Positions 1 to 8,445 of a stretch of 64,000 nucleotides of DNA are shown here, in pieces. The notes beneath the pieces were generated by a model, which was not told the DNA's origin, did not search any database, and saw only the letters and a list, made by a program, of their open reading frames with translations. The stretch's first letter is position 1. Every line of letters starts with the position of its first letter. The stretch is from Pseudomonas sp. Au-Pse12 (lineage in GTDB: Bacteria; Pseudomonadota; Gammaproteobacteria; Pseudomonadales; Pseudomonadaceae), in contig NZ_JAJTTH010000006.1 in assembly GCF_021341665.1 (NCBI RefSeq), positions 372,001 through 436,000 of the forward strand. The letters are read 5' to 3'. Made by a program: the position numbers and the translations under genes.

Positions 1-677
1 CCAACGGCGGCACCCTGTTCCTCGACGAAATCGAAAGCATGAGCCTGGATGTCCAGGTCAAGCTGCTGCGCCTGCTGCAGGAGCGGGTGGTGGAACGCCT
101 GGGCGGCAACCAGCAGATCCCCCTGGATATCCGCATCATCGCCGCGACCAAGGAAGACCTGCGCCAGGCCGCGGACCAGGGGCGCTTTCGTGCAGACCTC
201 TACTACCGCCTGAACGTCGCGCCGCTGAGCATTCCGCCGTTACGCGAACGCGGCGAGGACGTGTTGATGCTGTTCCAGCACTTCGCCGACGAAGCCAGTG
301 CCCGCCACGGCCTGCCGCCCCAGGAACTGCAACCCGGGCACCGCGCCTTGCTGCTGCGCCATAACTGGCCGGGCAACGTGCGAGAACTGCAGAACGCCGC
401 CGAGCGCTTCGCCCTGGGCCTGGAGCTGGCCCTGGACAACACCCCGCCGGAGGCGGCGACAGCCGCTCCGAGCCTGATCGAAGGTGGCTTGAGCGAGCAG
501 GTGGAACACTTCGAAAAGGCCCTGATCGCCGCCGAAATGGCCCAGCCCCACAGTTCCATGCGCAGCCTCGCCGAAGCCCTGGGGATTCCGCGCAAGACCC
601 TGCACGACAAGCTGCGCAAGCACGGTTTGAATTTCGCCGACAGCGTCGCCAGCCAGCCTGGCGACGACGCCGAATGA
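1..677 (+). CDS. Sigma-54-dependent response regulator/activator, DctD-like (3' part)
   Basis: Only the C-terminal part is present; the frame is open from base 3 to the TGA at 675-677. It starts inside the AAA+ domain at the Walker B segment (GGTLFLDEIES), continues through the sensor region (RADLYYRLNVAPLSIPPLRER, arginines typical of sigma-54 activators) and the WPGNVREL motif, and ends in a Fis-type helix-turn-helix (SLAEALGIPRKTLHDKLRKHG). Such proteins bind enhancer sites and remodel sigma-54 RNA polymerase by ATP hydrolysis. The wording of the HTH resembles DctD, regulator of C4-dicarboxylate uptake. The receiver domain and GAFTGA loop lie upstream of the window, so the specific assignment is an inference. 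Confidence 0.85.
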   Translation, partial: NGGTLFLDEIESMSLDVQVKLLRLLQERVVERLGGNQQIPLDIRIIAATKEDLRQAADQGRFRADLYYRLNVAPLSIPPLRERGEDVLMLFQHFADEASARHGLPPQELQPGHRALLLRHNWPGNVRELQNAAERFALGLELALDNTPPEAATAAPSLIEGGLSEQVEHFEKALIAAEMAQPHSSMRSLAEALGIPRKTLHDKLRKHGLNFADSVASQPGDDAE

Positions 678-714
678 ATCCTTCCGTTATTCCCTTGACC
701 CTTGAGGCCCTTGC

Positions 715-1170
715 ATGAACCGCGACAGTCGATACCTGGAATCCATCCTCCACCACGACATTCCCCTGACGCGGGACATGGGCCTCAAGGTGCTCGACTG
801 GCAGGCGCAGCAGCTGCGTCTGCAATTGCCGCTGGCAGCCAACGTCAACCACAAGAGCACCATGTTCGGTGGCAGCCTGTACTGCGGCGCAGTGCTCGCC
901 GGTTGGGGCTGGCTGCATTTGCGGCTCAAGGAACAGGGAATCGATGACGGGCATATCGTCATCCAGGAAGGCCAGATCAGCTACCCACTACCGGTAACCG
1001 GCGATGCCGTGGCGATCTGCGCGGCGCCGGATGACAAGGTCTGGAAAAAATTCATCACCATGTACCAGCGTTATGGCCGCGCCCGGCTGACCTTGCACAC
1101 CCGGGTGGTGAATGCCGGCAGCGACGAAGACGCCGTGCGCTTCGCCGGCCAGTACGTCCTGCACCGCTAA
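715..1170 (+). CDS. YiiD C-terminal-type thioesterase
   Basis: A 151-residue protein matching the stand-alone form of the YiiD C-terminal thioesterase (hotdog) domain. Recognisable stretches are NHKSTMFGGSLYCGAVLAGW near residue 45 and a basic segment around VWKKFITMYQRYGRARL. The family is assumed to hydrolyse acyl thioesters, but no substrate is established here. The ATG follows a GAGG-containing ribosome site and sits 37 bases after the upstream regulator's stop, so the two may be co-transcribed. A REP palindrome lies just downstream. Confidence 0.8.
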   Translation: MNRDSRYLESILHHDIPLTRDMGLKVLDWQAQQLRLQLPLAANVNHKSTMFGGSLYCGAVLAGWGWLHLRLKEQGIDDGHIVIQEGQISYPLPVTGDAVAICAAPDDKVWKKFITMYQRYGRARLTLHTRVVNAGSDEDAVRFAGQYVLHR

Positions 1171-1230
1171 CCGCCGCTATTGCGCAGGAGCTGGCGTGCC
1201 AGCCAATCTTGCACAGGGCTCAAGGGGCCC

Positions 1231-1250
1231 TTCGCCGGCAAGCCGGCTCC
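1231..1250. repeat. REP element, family A
   Basis: A palindrome with core GCCGGCAAGCCGGC in the gap between the convergent thioesterase and cysQ genes. The same core recurs at several places in the window, always between genes. Confidence 0.7.
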
Positions 1251-1286
1251 TAGCAGCGGTTGCAAAAACCAATCGCCGCAGGGCGA

Positions 1287-2129
1287 TCAGGAGCGGGCCA
1301 GCTCCAGCAGCTTGCCGCGCCACGCGGCCCTGGCCGGCAGTGCCAGGAAGAAACCGTTGAGCAATGACTCCCGGGGCGGATAACAGAACGCCGCGCCGGC
1401 CAGATCCAGCACCTCGCCTCCCGCCCCTTCAAGCACGCCCTGGGCCGCAGCGGTGTCCCACTGCGACGTGGGCGCCAGGCGCGGATAACAGTCTGCAGCG
1501 CCTTCGGCCAGCAGGCAGAACTTCAGCGAACTGCCGATATTGGCCAGTTGCAACTCACCCAGGGCGGCGCTCAAGCCACTGAGCAGACGCTCCTGCTCCG
1601 GGCTCGAATGCCGGCGGCTGGCGACTACGGTAAACGCTTCGCCGGCACCCGGCTGCTCACGCACCTGGATCACTTGCGGCGGCTGCCCGCGGTCCACGCG
1701 CCAGGCTCCCAGCCCGGCACCGCCCAGATAGCAGCGGCCGTTGGTGGGCATCGAGACCACGCCAAACACTACCCGCCCCTGTTCGATCAGGGCGATGTTG
1801 ACGGTGAACTCCTCACTGCCGGAAATGAACTCCTTGGTGCCATCCAGCGGGTCCACCAGCCACCAGCGCTGCCAACTGGCACGAGTCGCCTGGGGAATGT
1901 TCGCGTCCTCTTCGGAAAGCACCGGAATGCTCGGGTCCAGGGCCTTGAGGCCGGCCACGATCAGGTGGTGGGCGGCCAAGTCGGCAGCCGTCACCGGCGA
2001 CTCGTCGGCCTTGTGGCTCACTGCCACGTCGGCGCGCCAGAACGGCAGGATCGCTTCGCCAGCGCGCAGGGCCAATTCGGCAACCGGCGCCAACAGAGGG
2101 TGGGGAAAATTCATCGACGCCTCACTCAT
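1287..2129 (-). CDS. cysQ: 3'(2'),5'-bisphosphate nucleotidase CysQ
   Basis: Removes a phosphate from 3'-phosphoadenosine 5'-phosphate (PAP), the by-product of PAPS reduction in sulfate assimilation, and so recycles AMP. The 280-residue protein belongs to the inositol monophosphatase superfamily: SEED near residue 72 and DPLDGT at residues 93-98 bind the metals, and WDTAAAQ near residue 230 is the C-terminal signature. The start overlaps the nudE stop as ATGA, so the two genes are translationally coupled. An alternative ATG lies five codons in (MNFPHPLL). Fits the sulfur-metabolism theme of the window. Confidence 0.95.
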   Translation of the reverse strand: MSEASMNFPHPLLAPVAELALRAGEAILPFWRADVAVSHKADESPVTAADLAAHHLIVAGLKALDPSIPVLSEEDANIPQATRASWQRWWLVDPLDGTKEFISGSEEFTVNIALIEQGRVVFGVVSMPTNGRCYLGGAGLGAWRVDRGQPPQVIQVREQPGAGEAFTVVASRRHSSPEQERLLSGLSAALGELQLANIGSSLKFCLLAEGAADCYPRLAPTSQWDTAAAQGVLEGAGGEVLDLAGAAFCYPPRESLLNGFFLALPARAAWRGKLLELARS

Positions 2130-2692
2130 GCTTGAAAGACCCCGCGCTGGCTCAACAGGTCGCGGGTCAGGTACAGCGCGGCCAGGGCCCGGCCTTCGCT
2201 GAACTGGGGATTCTGCGCCAGGCTGGCCAGTTCACGCAGGTTGATCTTGTCGACCCGCATCGGCTCCGGCTCATCGCCCTCCAGGCGCTCTTCATACAGG
2301 TCGCTGGCCAGCACCACCTGGATCTTCTGGCTCATGTAGCCCGGGGACAGCGACAGCTCGGTCAGGTGCTCCAACTGCCGCGCGCCGAACCCGGCCTCTT
2401 CCTTGAGCTCGCGCTCGGCCGCCGCCAGCACATCTTCACCCGGCTCGATCAGCCCCTTGGGCAGGGACAGTTCATAAGCGTCGGTGCCGCCGCAGTACTC
2501 TTCGACCAACACCGCATGCTCGGCATCGAGCATGGCCACAATCATCACCGCGCCGTAGCCCGCGCCCTTGCCCACCAAGCGCTCGTAGGTCCGCTCGACG
2601 CCATTGGAAAACCGCAACTGCACCTCTTCGACACAGAACAGACGACTGGTGGCGACGATCTCGCGGGCGAGTACGGTGGGTTTCTGGCGCAT
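2126..2692 (-). CDS. nudE: ADP compounds hydrolase NudE
   Basis: A Nudix hydrolase of 188 residues that in E. coli acts on ADP-ribose, NADH and diadenosine polyphosphates. The Nudix box is intact at residues 80-102: a glycine, then E86, the REL/EE core and the final glycine. The preceding tyrosine-rich stretch (VEEYCGGTDAYELSLPKG) is typical of NudE. It is the first gene of a two-gene operon with cysQ (four-base overlap) and is divergent from yrfG; both promoters must lie in 2693-2915. Confidence 0.93.
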   Translation of the reverse strand: MRQKPTVLAREIVATSRLFCVEEVQLRFSNGVERTYERLVGKGAGYGAVMIVAMLDAEHAVLVEEYCGGTDAYELSLPKGLIEPGEDVLAAAERELKEEAGFGARQLEHLTELSLSPGYMSQKIQVVLASDLYEERLEGDEPEPMRVDKINLRELASLAQNPQFSEGRALAALYLTRDLLSQRGVFQA

Positions 2693-2915
2693 AGCGGGCT
2701 CCTTGGCGATAGCGGGTTACTATACAGGCTGTTTTACGGTGATCGGGTTGCAGATTGCGCGTGCGCCGCCCTGCTCCGGGACCTATTGTTTACTGCGTGT
2801 GACCGTCCTCTTCAGTGCGGCTCCTTTCTATCCTTCTAGTGACCGGCGTCCCCTGCCCCACTGGCCTTGTCGACCTAGCCGGTCGGCTGTTTTCTTACCG
2901 CTGGAGAAGTGTTCG

Positions 2916-3578
2916 ATGGCCCTACTGCCCTGGCACGAGATCGATACCGTCCTGCTCGACATGGACGGCACCTTGCTGGACCTGCACTACGACAATCATT
3001 TCTGGATGGAACACCTGCCCCAGCGCTACGCCGAGCTGCACGGGGTCAGCCGGGCCATGGCCGAGCTGGAGCTGCAACCGCTGTTCGAGCGCAATGCCGG
3101 TCAGTTGCAGTGGTACTGCCTGGACTTCTGGAGCGCCGAACTGAAGCTCTCGGTGCGCGAACTGAAACTCGAGACGGCGCACCTGATCGCCCTGCGCCCA
3201 GACGCCGACACCTTTCTTGCGGCGATCAAGCAGGCCGGCAAACGGGTGATCCTGATCACCAATGCCCACCGTGACTCCTTGTCATTGAAGCTGGAGCGGA
3301 TCGAACTGGCGCCCTACTTCGAGCGCCTGATCAGCTCCCACGATTACGGTTTCCCCAAGGAGAGCCCACAGTTCTGGGACGCCCTGCAGGCCGATATCCA
3401 ATTCAATCCGGCCCGCAGCCTGTTCATCGACGACACCCTGCCGATCCTGCGCAGTGCACGGGATTTCGGCGTGGCGCAATTGCTGGCGGTCAGCCAGCCG
3501 GACAGTCGCAAAGGACCAAAGGACACCGCGGAGTTCGCGGCGCTGGGGGATTACCGGGCGTTGATCGAAGGGCTGTGA
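2916..3578 (+). CDS. yrfG: GMP/IMP nucleotidase YrfG (HAD superfamily)
   Basis: A 220-residue HAD phosphatase that dephosphorylates purine nucleoside monophosphates. Motif I is DMDGT at residues 15-19, motif II includes LITNAHRDS, and the acidic motif IV is FIDDTLPIL. The frame is open much further upstream, but the ATG at 2916 gives the family length and follows GGAGAAG. Divergent from nudE, an arrangement common in pseudomonads. Confidence 0.93.
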   Translation: MALLPWHEIDTVLLDMDGTLLDLHYDNHFWMEHLPQRYAELHGVSRAMAELELQPLFERNAGQLQWYCLDFWSAELKLSVRELKLETAHLIALRPDADTFLAAIKQAGKRVILITNAHRDSLSLKLERIELAPYFERLISSHDYGFPKESPQFWDALQADIQFNPARSLFIDDTLPILRSARDFGVAQLLAVSQPDSRKGPKDTAEFAALGDYRALIEGL

Positions 3579-3583
3579 AACCC

Positions 3584-3607
3584 TTCGCGGGCAAGCCCGC
3601 GCCTACG
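3584..3607. repeat. REP-like palindrome
   Basis: GCGGGCAAGCCCGC with the trailing GCGCCTACG typical of the family A repeats, in the short convergent gap between yrfG and the LysM gene. It could also help terminate transcription, but it has no T-tract. Confidence 0.55.
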
Positions 3608-3627
3608 CCCGGCAACGGCTCGAACGG

Positions 3628-4068
3628 TTACTCGGGAATACGCAGCACCTGGCCCGGGTAGATCTTGTCCGGGTGGGACAGCAGCGGTTTGTTGGCCTCG
3701 AAAATCTTGTGGTACTGATTGGCGTCGCCGTATTGCACCTTGGCAATGGCGCTCAGGGTGTCGCCCTTCTTCACGGTGACAAACACCGCGGACACCAGCA
3801 CTGGGCCGGTCACGCTGATCTGGTCCTCGACGCTGCCGACTCCGGCGATGTTGCCCAGGGCCAGGAGGATCTTTTCCTTCTCTTCCTGGCTCGCCACTTC
3901 ACCGCTGACGATCACCTTGTCGCCTTCCACCGTGGCATGGACATTGGGATTGCCCAGGCCGACCTTTTCAATGTGTTCCTTGAGTTGCTCACTGGCATTG
4001 GCGTTACCCGGGGTCAACAGATCGATCAGTTTCTCACCGGCTTCCTTCACAAAGCTGAAAATGCTCAT
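3628..4068 (-). CDS. BON and LysM domain protein (YgaU/LysM family)
   Basis: A 146-residue protein close to E. coli YgaU (Kbp): N-terminal MSIFSFVKEAGEKL, a BON domain at roughly residues 25-85, and a C-terminal LysM domain starting at FVTVKKGDTLSAIAK and ending in KIYPGQVLRIPE. YgaU/Kbp is a cytoplasmic potassium-binding protein, and no signal peptide is seen here, so peptidoglycan binding should not be assumed. The ATG at 4068 is chosen over an in-frame GTG three codons upstream because GGAG lies just before it and YgaU begins at the same residue. Confidence 0.9.
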   Translation of the reverse strand: MSIFSFVKEAGEKLIDLLTPGNANASEQLKEHIEKVGLGNPNVHATVEGDKVIVSGEVASQEEKEKILLALGNIAGVGSVEDQISVTGPVLVSAVFVTVKKGDTLSAIAKVQYGDANQYHKIFEANKPLLSHPDKIYPGQVLRIPE

Positions 4069-4204
4069 GTCGCACACTCCTTGGTTGATAGATCCAGACG
4101 CGAAAGACTAGACCAGCCCGACCAGATGAGGTTCCCCGGCGACCGGTGACCCAAGGTCACGGCGACGCGGTAGAATCCCGGCCTTTTGCCGCTCCGGAGC
4201 GAAG

Positions 4205-5092
4205 ATGGACCTCAAGCAGCTGAAATTCCTCATCGCCCTCGACGAAACCCGGCATTTCGGCCAAGCCGCCGCGCGCTGCCATATCACCCAGCCGACCCTG
4301 TCCATGCGCCTGCGCAGCCTGGAAGAAGAACTCGACCTGCCACTGGTCAACCGGGGCCAGCGTTTCGAAGGCTTCACCGCGCCCGGCGAACGGGTCCTGG
4401 CCTGGGCCCGCACGGTGCTGACCGCCTATGACGGATTGCTGGCCGAGGCCGCCGCCTGCCGCGGCAACCTGGTGGGCACCCTGCGCATGGGGGTCGTGCC
4501 GCTGTCGAGCTTCAATCCGCAGCCATTGATGCAGCGCCTGCATGCCGAGCACCCGAACCTGCGCTTCGAACTCTCGTCCCTGAGTTCGGAGCAGATCCTC
4601 GAACAGCTGGCCAGCAACCGCCTGGACCTCGGGGTTTCCTACCTGGAGCGCCTGGACAGCGAACACTTCGACTCGCTGCCCCTGGAGCCGACCCACATGG
4701 GCCTGCTCTACGATCATCGGCACTTCAGCTTCGGCGAGCAGCCGCTGAGCTGGGAGGCGCTGATCGAGCTGCCCCTGGGCCTGCTCACCAGCGGCATGCA
4801 CTTTCGCCAATCCATCGACCACAACTTCCACATTCGCGGCCTGCAACCACAACCGGTGCTCCAGACCGACGCCGTCCATCAACTGGTGCAGATGGTGCAC
4901 GGCGGCCTGTGCTGCGCGGTGATGCCGTTGGACAGTGGCCTGGAAACCCTCACCGAGCACCTGCGCCTGCAACCCATCGAAGACGCCCAGACCCTGGCCC
5001 GCCTGGGCCTGATCATGCGCCGCAGCGCGCCACGCTCGGCCCTGGCGCAAGCCTGCTTTGCCCTCTACCAGCAATCCTTCAGCGGTTCGTGA
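4205..5092 (+). CDS. LysR-family transcriptional regulator
   Basis: A 295-residue LysR-type regulator with an N-terminal winged HTH (LKQLKFLIALDETRHFGQAA ... ITQPTLSMRLRSLEEEL) and an effector-binding domain. It lies directly upstream of, and in the same direction as, the large molybdopterin oxidoreductase gene, which makes it the likely regulator of that gene. The target and inducer are not visible from sequence. The gap of about 280 bases between the two would hold the regulated promoter. Confidence 0.9.
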   Translation: MDLKQLKFLIALDETRHFGQAAARCHITQPTLSMRLRSLEEELDLPLVNRGQRFEGFTAPGERVLAWARTVLTAYDGLLAEAAACRGNLVGTLRMGVVPLSSFNPQPLMQRLHAEHPNLRFELSSLSSEQILEQLASNRLDLGVSYLERLDSEHFDSLPLEPTHMGLLYDHRHFSFGEQPLSWEALIELPLGLLTSGMHFRQSIDHNFHIRGLQPQPVLQTDAVHQLVQMVHGGLCCAVMPLDSGLETLTEHLRLQPIEDAQTLARLGLIMRRSAPRSALAQACFALYQQSFSGS

Positions 5093-5374
5093 TCGACGCC
5101 ATCTATCAATAGATCAGTACTAGCAATTAGACGCGACAGAATGCCGCGCTTAGTCTTGGGAGCCGTTACGCCGCTGGTCACCCAGGCGCGGCGCCAGCCC
5201 CGGCGAAACGGGCACCCGCACTCGCTGCCAACCAGCCCCTCAACACCCTTCGAACGCTAGTACGCGACCGCTCTTGCCTGGCCATGCACCAGCCGCGCGA
5301 GCCGTGTCGCCACCTTGTCCACCTGCCGCCTGACAGTGCGCTGCGGGTCCGTAGCCCGCGATGGAGAGTCGCCC

Positions 5375-7723
5375 GTGAGTACACATAACCAAGCCGATCA
5401 GAAACCCGTGGCCCGCTACAAGCCCTACAAGGGACCGGCCGGTGGCTGGGGTGCCCTGATCAGCGTGGCCCAGGCCTGGCTGACCAGCGACAACGCGCTG
5501 AAGAACATCCGCATGATGCTCAAGACCAACCAGAACGGCGGCTTCGACTGCCCGGGCTGCGCCTGGGGCGACTCGCCGGAAAGCGGCATGGTCAAGTTCT
5601 GCGAGAACGGCGCCAAGGCGGTCAACTGGGAAGCCACCAAGCGCCGGGTGGACGCCGCCTTCTTCGCCAAGCACAGCGTCACCGCGCTGCTGGAGCAGAG
5701 CGACTACTGGCTGGAGTACCAGGGCCGGCTGACCGAGCCGATGAGCTACAACGCCGAGACCGACCGCTACCAGCCCATCAGTTGGGAGAACGCCTTCAGC
5801 CTGATCGCCAAGCACCTGCACAACCTGCCGAGCCCGGACATGGCCGAGTTCTACACCTCGGGCCGGGCCAGCAACGAAGCGGCGTACCTGTACCAACTGT
5901 TCGTGCGTGCCTACGGCACCAACAACTTCCCCGACTGCTCGAACATGTGCCACGAGGCCAGCGGCGTGGCCCTGGCGCAGAGCGTCGGAGTCGGCAAGGG
6001 CACCGTGACCTTCGACGACTTCGAGCACGCGGACGCCATTTTCGTCTGGGGCCAGAACCCCGGCACCAACCACCCGCGAATGCTCGAACCGCTGCGTGAA
6101 GCCGTGAAGCGCGGCGCCCAGGTGGTCTGCATCAACCCGCTCAAGGAGCGCGGCCTGGAACGCTTCCAGCACCCGCAAAGCCCGATCGAGATGCTCACCA
6201 ACGGCAATCGCCCGACCAACACCGCCTACTTCCGCCCGGCCCTGGGCGGCGACATGGCGCTGCTGCGCGGCATGGCCAAGTTCCTCCTGCAGTGGGAACG
6301 CGATGCGCAGAAAGCCGGTGCAGAATCGGTGTTCGATCACGACTTCCTCAACGCCCACACCGCCAGCGTGCTCGACTACCTGGGCACCCTCGATGACACC
6401 CCGTGGGAGCAGATCGTCGAGCAGTCCGGCCTGACCCTGGTGGAGATCGAGCAAGCGGCGCGCATGTACGCCAAGGGCAAGAACGTGATCATGTGCTGGG
6501 CCATGGGCATCACTCAGCACCGCCACTCGGTGCCGACCATCCAGGAAATCGCCAACCTGATGCTGCTGCGCGGCAACATCGGCAAGCCCGGCGCCGGCCT
6601 GTGCCCGGTACGCGGCCACAGCAACGTGCAGGGCGACCGCACCATGGGCATCAACGAGCGCCCGCCGGTGGCCTTCCTCGATGCCCTGGAGCGGCGCTTC
6701 CAGTTCAAGGTGCCGCGGGACAACGGCCACAACGTGGTCGAGGCGATCCACGCCATGCTCGAAGGCCGCTCCAGGGTCTTCATCGGCCTGGGCGGCAACT
6801 TCGCCCAGGCCACCCCGGACAGCCCACGGACCTTCCAGGCCCTGAGCAACTGCGACCTCACCGTGCAGATCAGCACCAAGCTCAACCGCAGCCACCTGGC
6901 CCACGGCAAGGACGCGCTGATCCTGCCGTGCCTGGGCCGCACCGACATCGACCAGCAGGCCGGCGGCCCGCAAGCGGTGACCGTGGAAGACTCCTTCAGC
7001 ATGGTCCACGCCTCCAACGGCCAGTTGCAGCCACTGTCATCGCAGATGCGCTCCGAGCCGTGGATCGTCGCCGGCATCGCCGCCGCGACCCTGGGCAGCC
7101 AGCCGGTGGACTGGAACTGGCTGGCGGCCGACTACGGGCGCATTCGCGACCTGATCGCCGACACCATTCCCGGCTTCAAGGATTTCAACGAGCGGCTCCA
7201 GCATCCGGGCGGGTTCTACCTGGGCAACAGCGCCGGCGTGCGCCAGTGGAACACCCCGTCGGGGCGCGCCAACTTCCGCGCCAACCAGCTGCCCCAGGAC
7301 CTGATCCACGAACGCACCCGGGCCACTGGCCAACTGCCGGACCTGATCCTGCAGTCGATGCGCTCCCACGACCAGTACAACACCACCATCTACGGCCTCG
7401 ATGACCGCTACCGCGGGGTCAAGGGCCAGCGCGACGTGCTGTTCGTCAACGAGGCGGACATCATCCGCCTGGGCTTCAAGCCGGGGCAGAAGGCCGACAT
7501 CGTCTCGCTGTGGGATGACGGCCGCGAGCGCCGGGTCAAGGGCTTCACCTTGCTGGCTTTCGACATTCCGGCGGGCCAGGCCGCGGCCTACTACCCGGAA
7601 GTGAACCCGCTGGTGCCGCTGGAAAGCACCGGCGACGGTAGCCACACCCCGACGTCCAAGTTCATCGCCATCCGCCTGGAGGCAGCCAGCGATAATGGCC
7701 TGATCATGGCACGCTCGGCCTGA
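5375..7723 (+). CDS. FdhF/YdeP-family molybdopterin oxidoreductase (formate dehydrogenase alpha-like)
   Basis: A 782-residue protein of the molybdopterin oxidoreductase superfamily, clade FdhF/YdeP/CbbBc. The N-terminus has CPGC at residues 59-62 and a third cysteine at 76, a reduced version of the iron-sulfur motif of formate dehydrogenases. The NMCHEASG segment puts Cys192-His193 where E. coli FdhF has selenocysteine-histidine, so the molybdenum ligand is probably cysteine. The C-terminal third carries the molydopterin-dinucleotide-binding fold (SMRSHDQYNTTIYGLDDRYR). GTG at 5375 is chosen because GGAGAG precedes it; an earlier in-frame start lacks this. No partner subunit or FdhD is in the window. 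Substrate of this clade is uncertain. Confidence 0.88.
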   Translation: MSTHNQADQKPVARYKPYKGPAGGWGALISVAQAWLTSDNALKNIRMMLKTNQNGGFDCPGCAWGDSPESGMVKFCENGAKAVNWEATKRRVDAAFFAKHSVTALLEQSDYWLEYQGRLTEPMSYNAETDRYQPISWENAFSLIAKHLHNLPSPDMAEFYTSGRASNEAAYLYQLFVRAYGTNNFPDCSNMCHEASGVALAQSVGVGKGTVTFDDFEHADAIFVWGQNPGTNHPRMLEPLREAVKRGAQVVCINPLKERGLERFQHPQSPIEMLTNGNRPTNTAYFRPALGGDMALLRGMAKFLLQWERDAQKAGAESVFDHDFLNAHTASVLDYLGTLDDTPWEQIVEQSGLTLVEIEQAARMYAKGKNVIMCWAMGITQHRHSVPTIQEIANLMLLRGNIGKPGAGLCPVRGHSNVQGDRTMGINERPPVAFLDALERRFQFKVPRDNGHNVVEAIHAMLEGRSRVFIGLGGNFAQATPDSPRTFQALSNCDLTVQISTKLNRSHLAHGKDALILPCLGRTDIDQQAGGPQAVTVEDSFSMVHASNGQLQPLSSQMRSEPWIVAGIAAATLGSQPVDWNWLAADYGRIRDLIADTIPGFKDFNERLQHPGGFYLGNSAGVRQWNTPSGRANFRANQLPQDLIHERTRATGQLPDLILQSMRSHDQYNTTIYGLDDRYRGVKGQRDVLFVNEADIIRLGFKPGQKADIVSLWDDGRERRVKGFTLLAFDIPAGQAAAYYPEVNPLVPLESTGDGSHTPTSKFIAIRLEAASDNGLIMARSA

Positions 7724-7730
7724 GGGCCTG

Positions 7731-7750
7731 TTCGCCGGCTTGCCGGCGAA
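7731..7750. repeat. REP element, family A
   Basis: Inverted repeat GCCGGCTTGCCGGC with flanking TTC and GAA, eight bases after the oxidoreductase stop. No T-tract follows, so it is classed as a REP, not a terminator. Confidence 0.65.
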
Positions 7751-7761
7751 ATCCCAGGCAC

Positions 7762-7791
7762 AAAAAAGGCCGCCTTGGTATCAAAGCGGCC
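7762..7791 (-). terminator. Rho-independent terminator on the minus strand, with no minus-strand gene upstream
   Basis: GGCCGC (7768-7773) pairs with GCGGCC (7786-7791) around a 12-base interior, and the A-run at 7762-7767 gives six Ts at the 3' end of a minus-strand transcript. In the plus direction there is no T-tract. No convincing minus-strand gene lies to its right before the divergent plus-strand gene at 7950, so it probably ends a short non-coding transcript. Confidence 0.65.
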
Positions 7792-7910
7792 GTTCCGAAG
7801 TAGCTAAAGACCTGTAAAAACCACTTAAGTTCCGCAATAAAAACAGTAAGTTACGAGATTGTGTACAACTCGTGCTATTCGTCGGATTTCGTTTGTAAGC
7901 CTCGTGATAC
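7764..7910 (-). ncRNA. Candidate small RNA ending at the orphan terminator
   Basis: The region between the orphan minus-strand terminator and the glycine-zipper gene is AT-richer than its surroundings and has no credible gene. A transcript starting somewhere in 7850-7930 on the minus strand and ending at 7762 would be roughly 90-150 nt long. The 5' end is a guess; no clear promoter hexamers were identified and no known family was recognised. Confidence 0.3.
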
Positions 7911-7949
7911 AGCCTCAGGATCGCGCCGTCATCCCTTTGAGGTTCCCCC

Positions 7950-8423
7950 ATGAAGTTCTCCTCGATTCTCTTGTTGTCCCTTGGCCTGGTCAGCGGCATC
8001 GCCTCTGCCGGAGGCACCACTGAAGCAGGTGTGGGTGGCGCATTGGGCGGGGTTCTAGGCTCGGTGGTCGGTCAACAGATCGGCGGCAATACCGGCTCCG
8101 CCATCGGTGCAGCGCTGGGCGGCGCGGGCGGCAGTGCGGTCGGTGCGGACAAACGCAGCCGCGGCCAGGCCGCCATTGGCGGCGCCCTCGGCGCAGCAGG
8201 CGGTAACGTGGTCGGCCGCAGCATGGGCGGCAACACCGGCAGCCTGATCGGCGCAGCCGCTGGCGGTGGCGCCGGCGGCGCGCTGGGTAACTACATGGGC
8301 AATGAAAGCGCCCGGGAAGATCGCGACTACCGTGGCCGCGACGACCGCCGCTACTACCGCGATGGCCACCGTGGCCGCGGCCATGCCTACGGGCACCGCA
8401 AACACCATCACGACCGCGACTGA
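7950..8423 (+). CDS. Exported glycine-zipper protein (YMGG-like)
   Basis: A 157-residue protein with a signal peptide (MKFSSILLLSLGLVSGIASA) followed by three glycine-zipper segments of GxxxG-type repeats, for example IGGNTGSAIGAALGG and MGGNTGSLIGAAAGG, which usually insert in or pack against membranes. The C-terminal 35 residues are highly charged and His/Arg/Tyr-rich (RDDRRYYRDGHRGRGHAYGH), which may bind metal or nucleic acid. There is no lipobox cysteine. Function is unknown; members of this group are linked to the cell envelope. Confidence 0.85.
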   Translation: MKFSSILLLSLGLVSGIASAGGTTEAGVGGALGGVLGSVVGQQIGGNTGSAIGAALGGAGGSAVGADKRSRGQAAIGGALGAAGGNVVGRSMGGNTGSLIGAAAGGGAGGALGNYMGNESAREDRDYRGRDDRRYYRDGHRGRGHAYGHRKHHHDRD

Positions 8424-8445
8424 TCTGCCGCGACAGCGATCGGGA

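Noticed and set aside
5240..7009. Minus-strand open frame of 589 codons opposite the molybdopterin oxidoreductase
   Set aside because: Shadow of the real gene; its translation is a Val/Gly/Ala/His-rich string without domains.
7781..8020. Minus-strand frame of 79 codons over the terminator and the glycine-zipper start
   Set aside because: It ends within the terminator stem and overlaps the signal peptide of a real gene; a non-coding transcript fits better.
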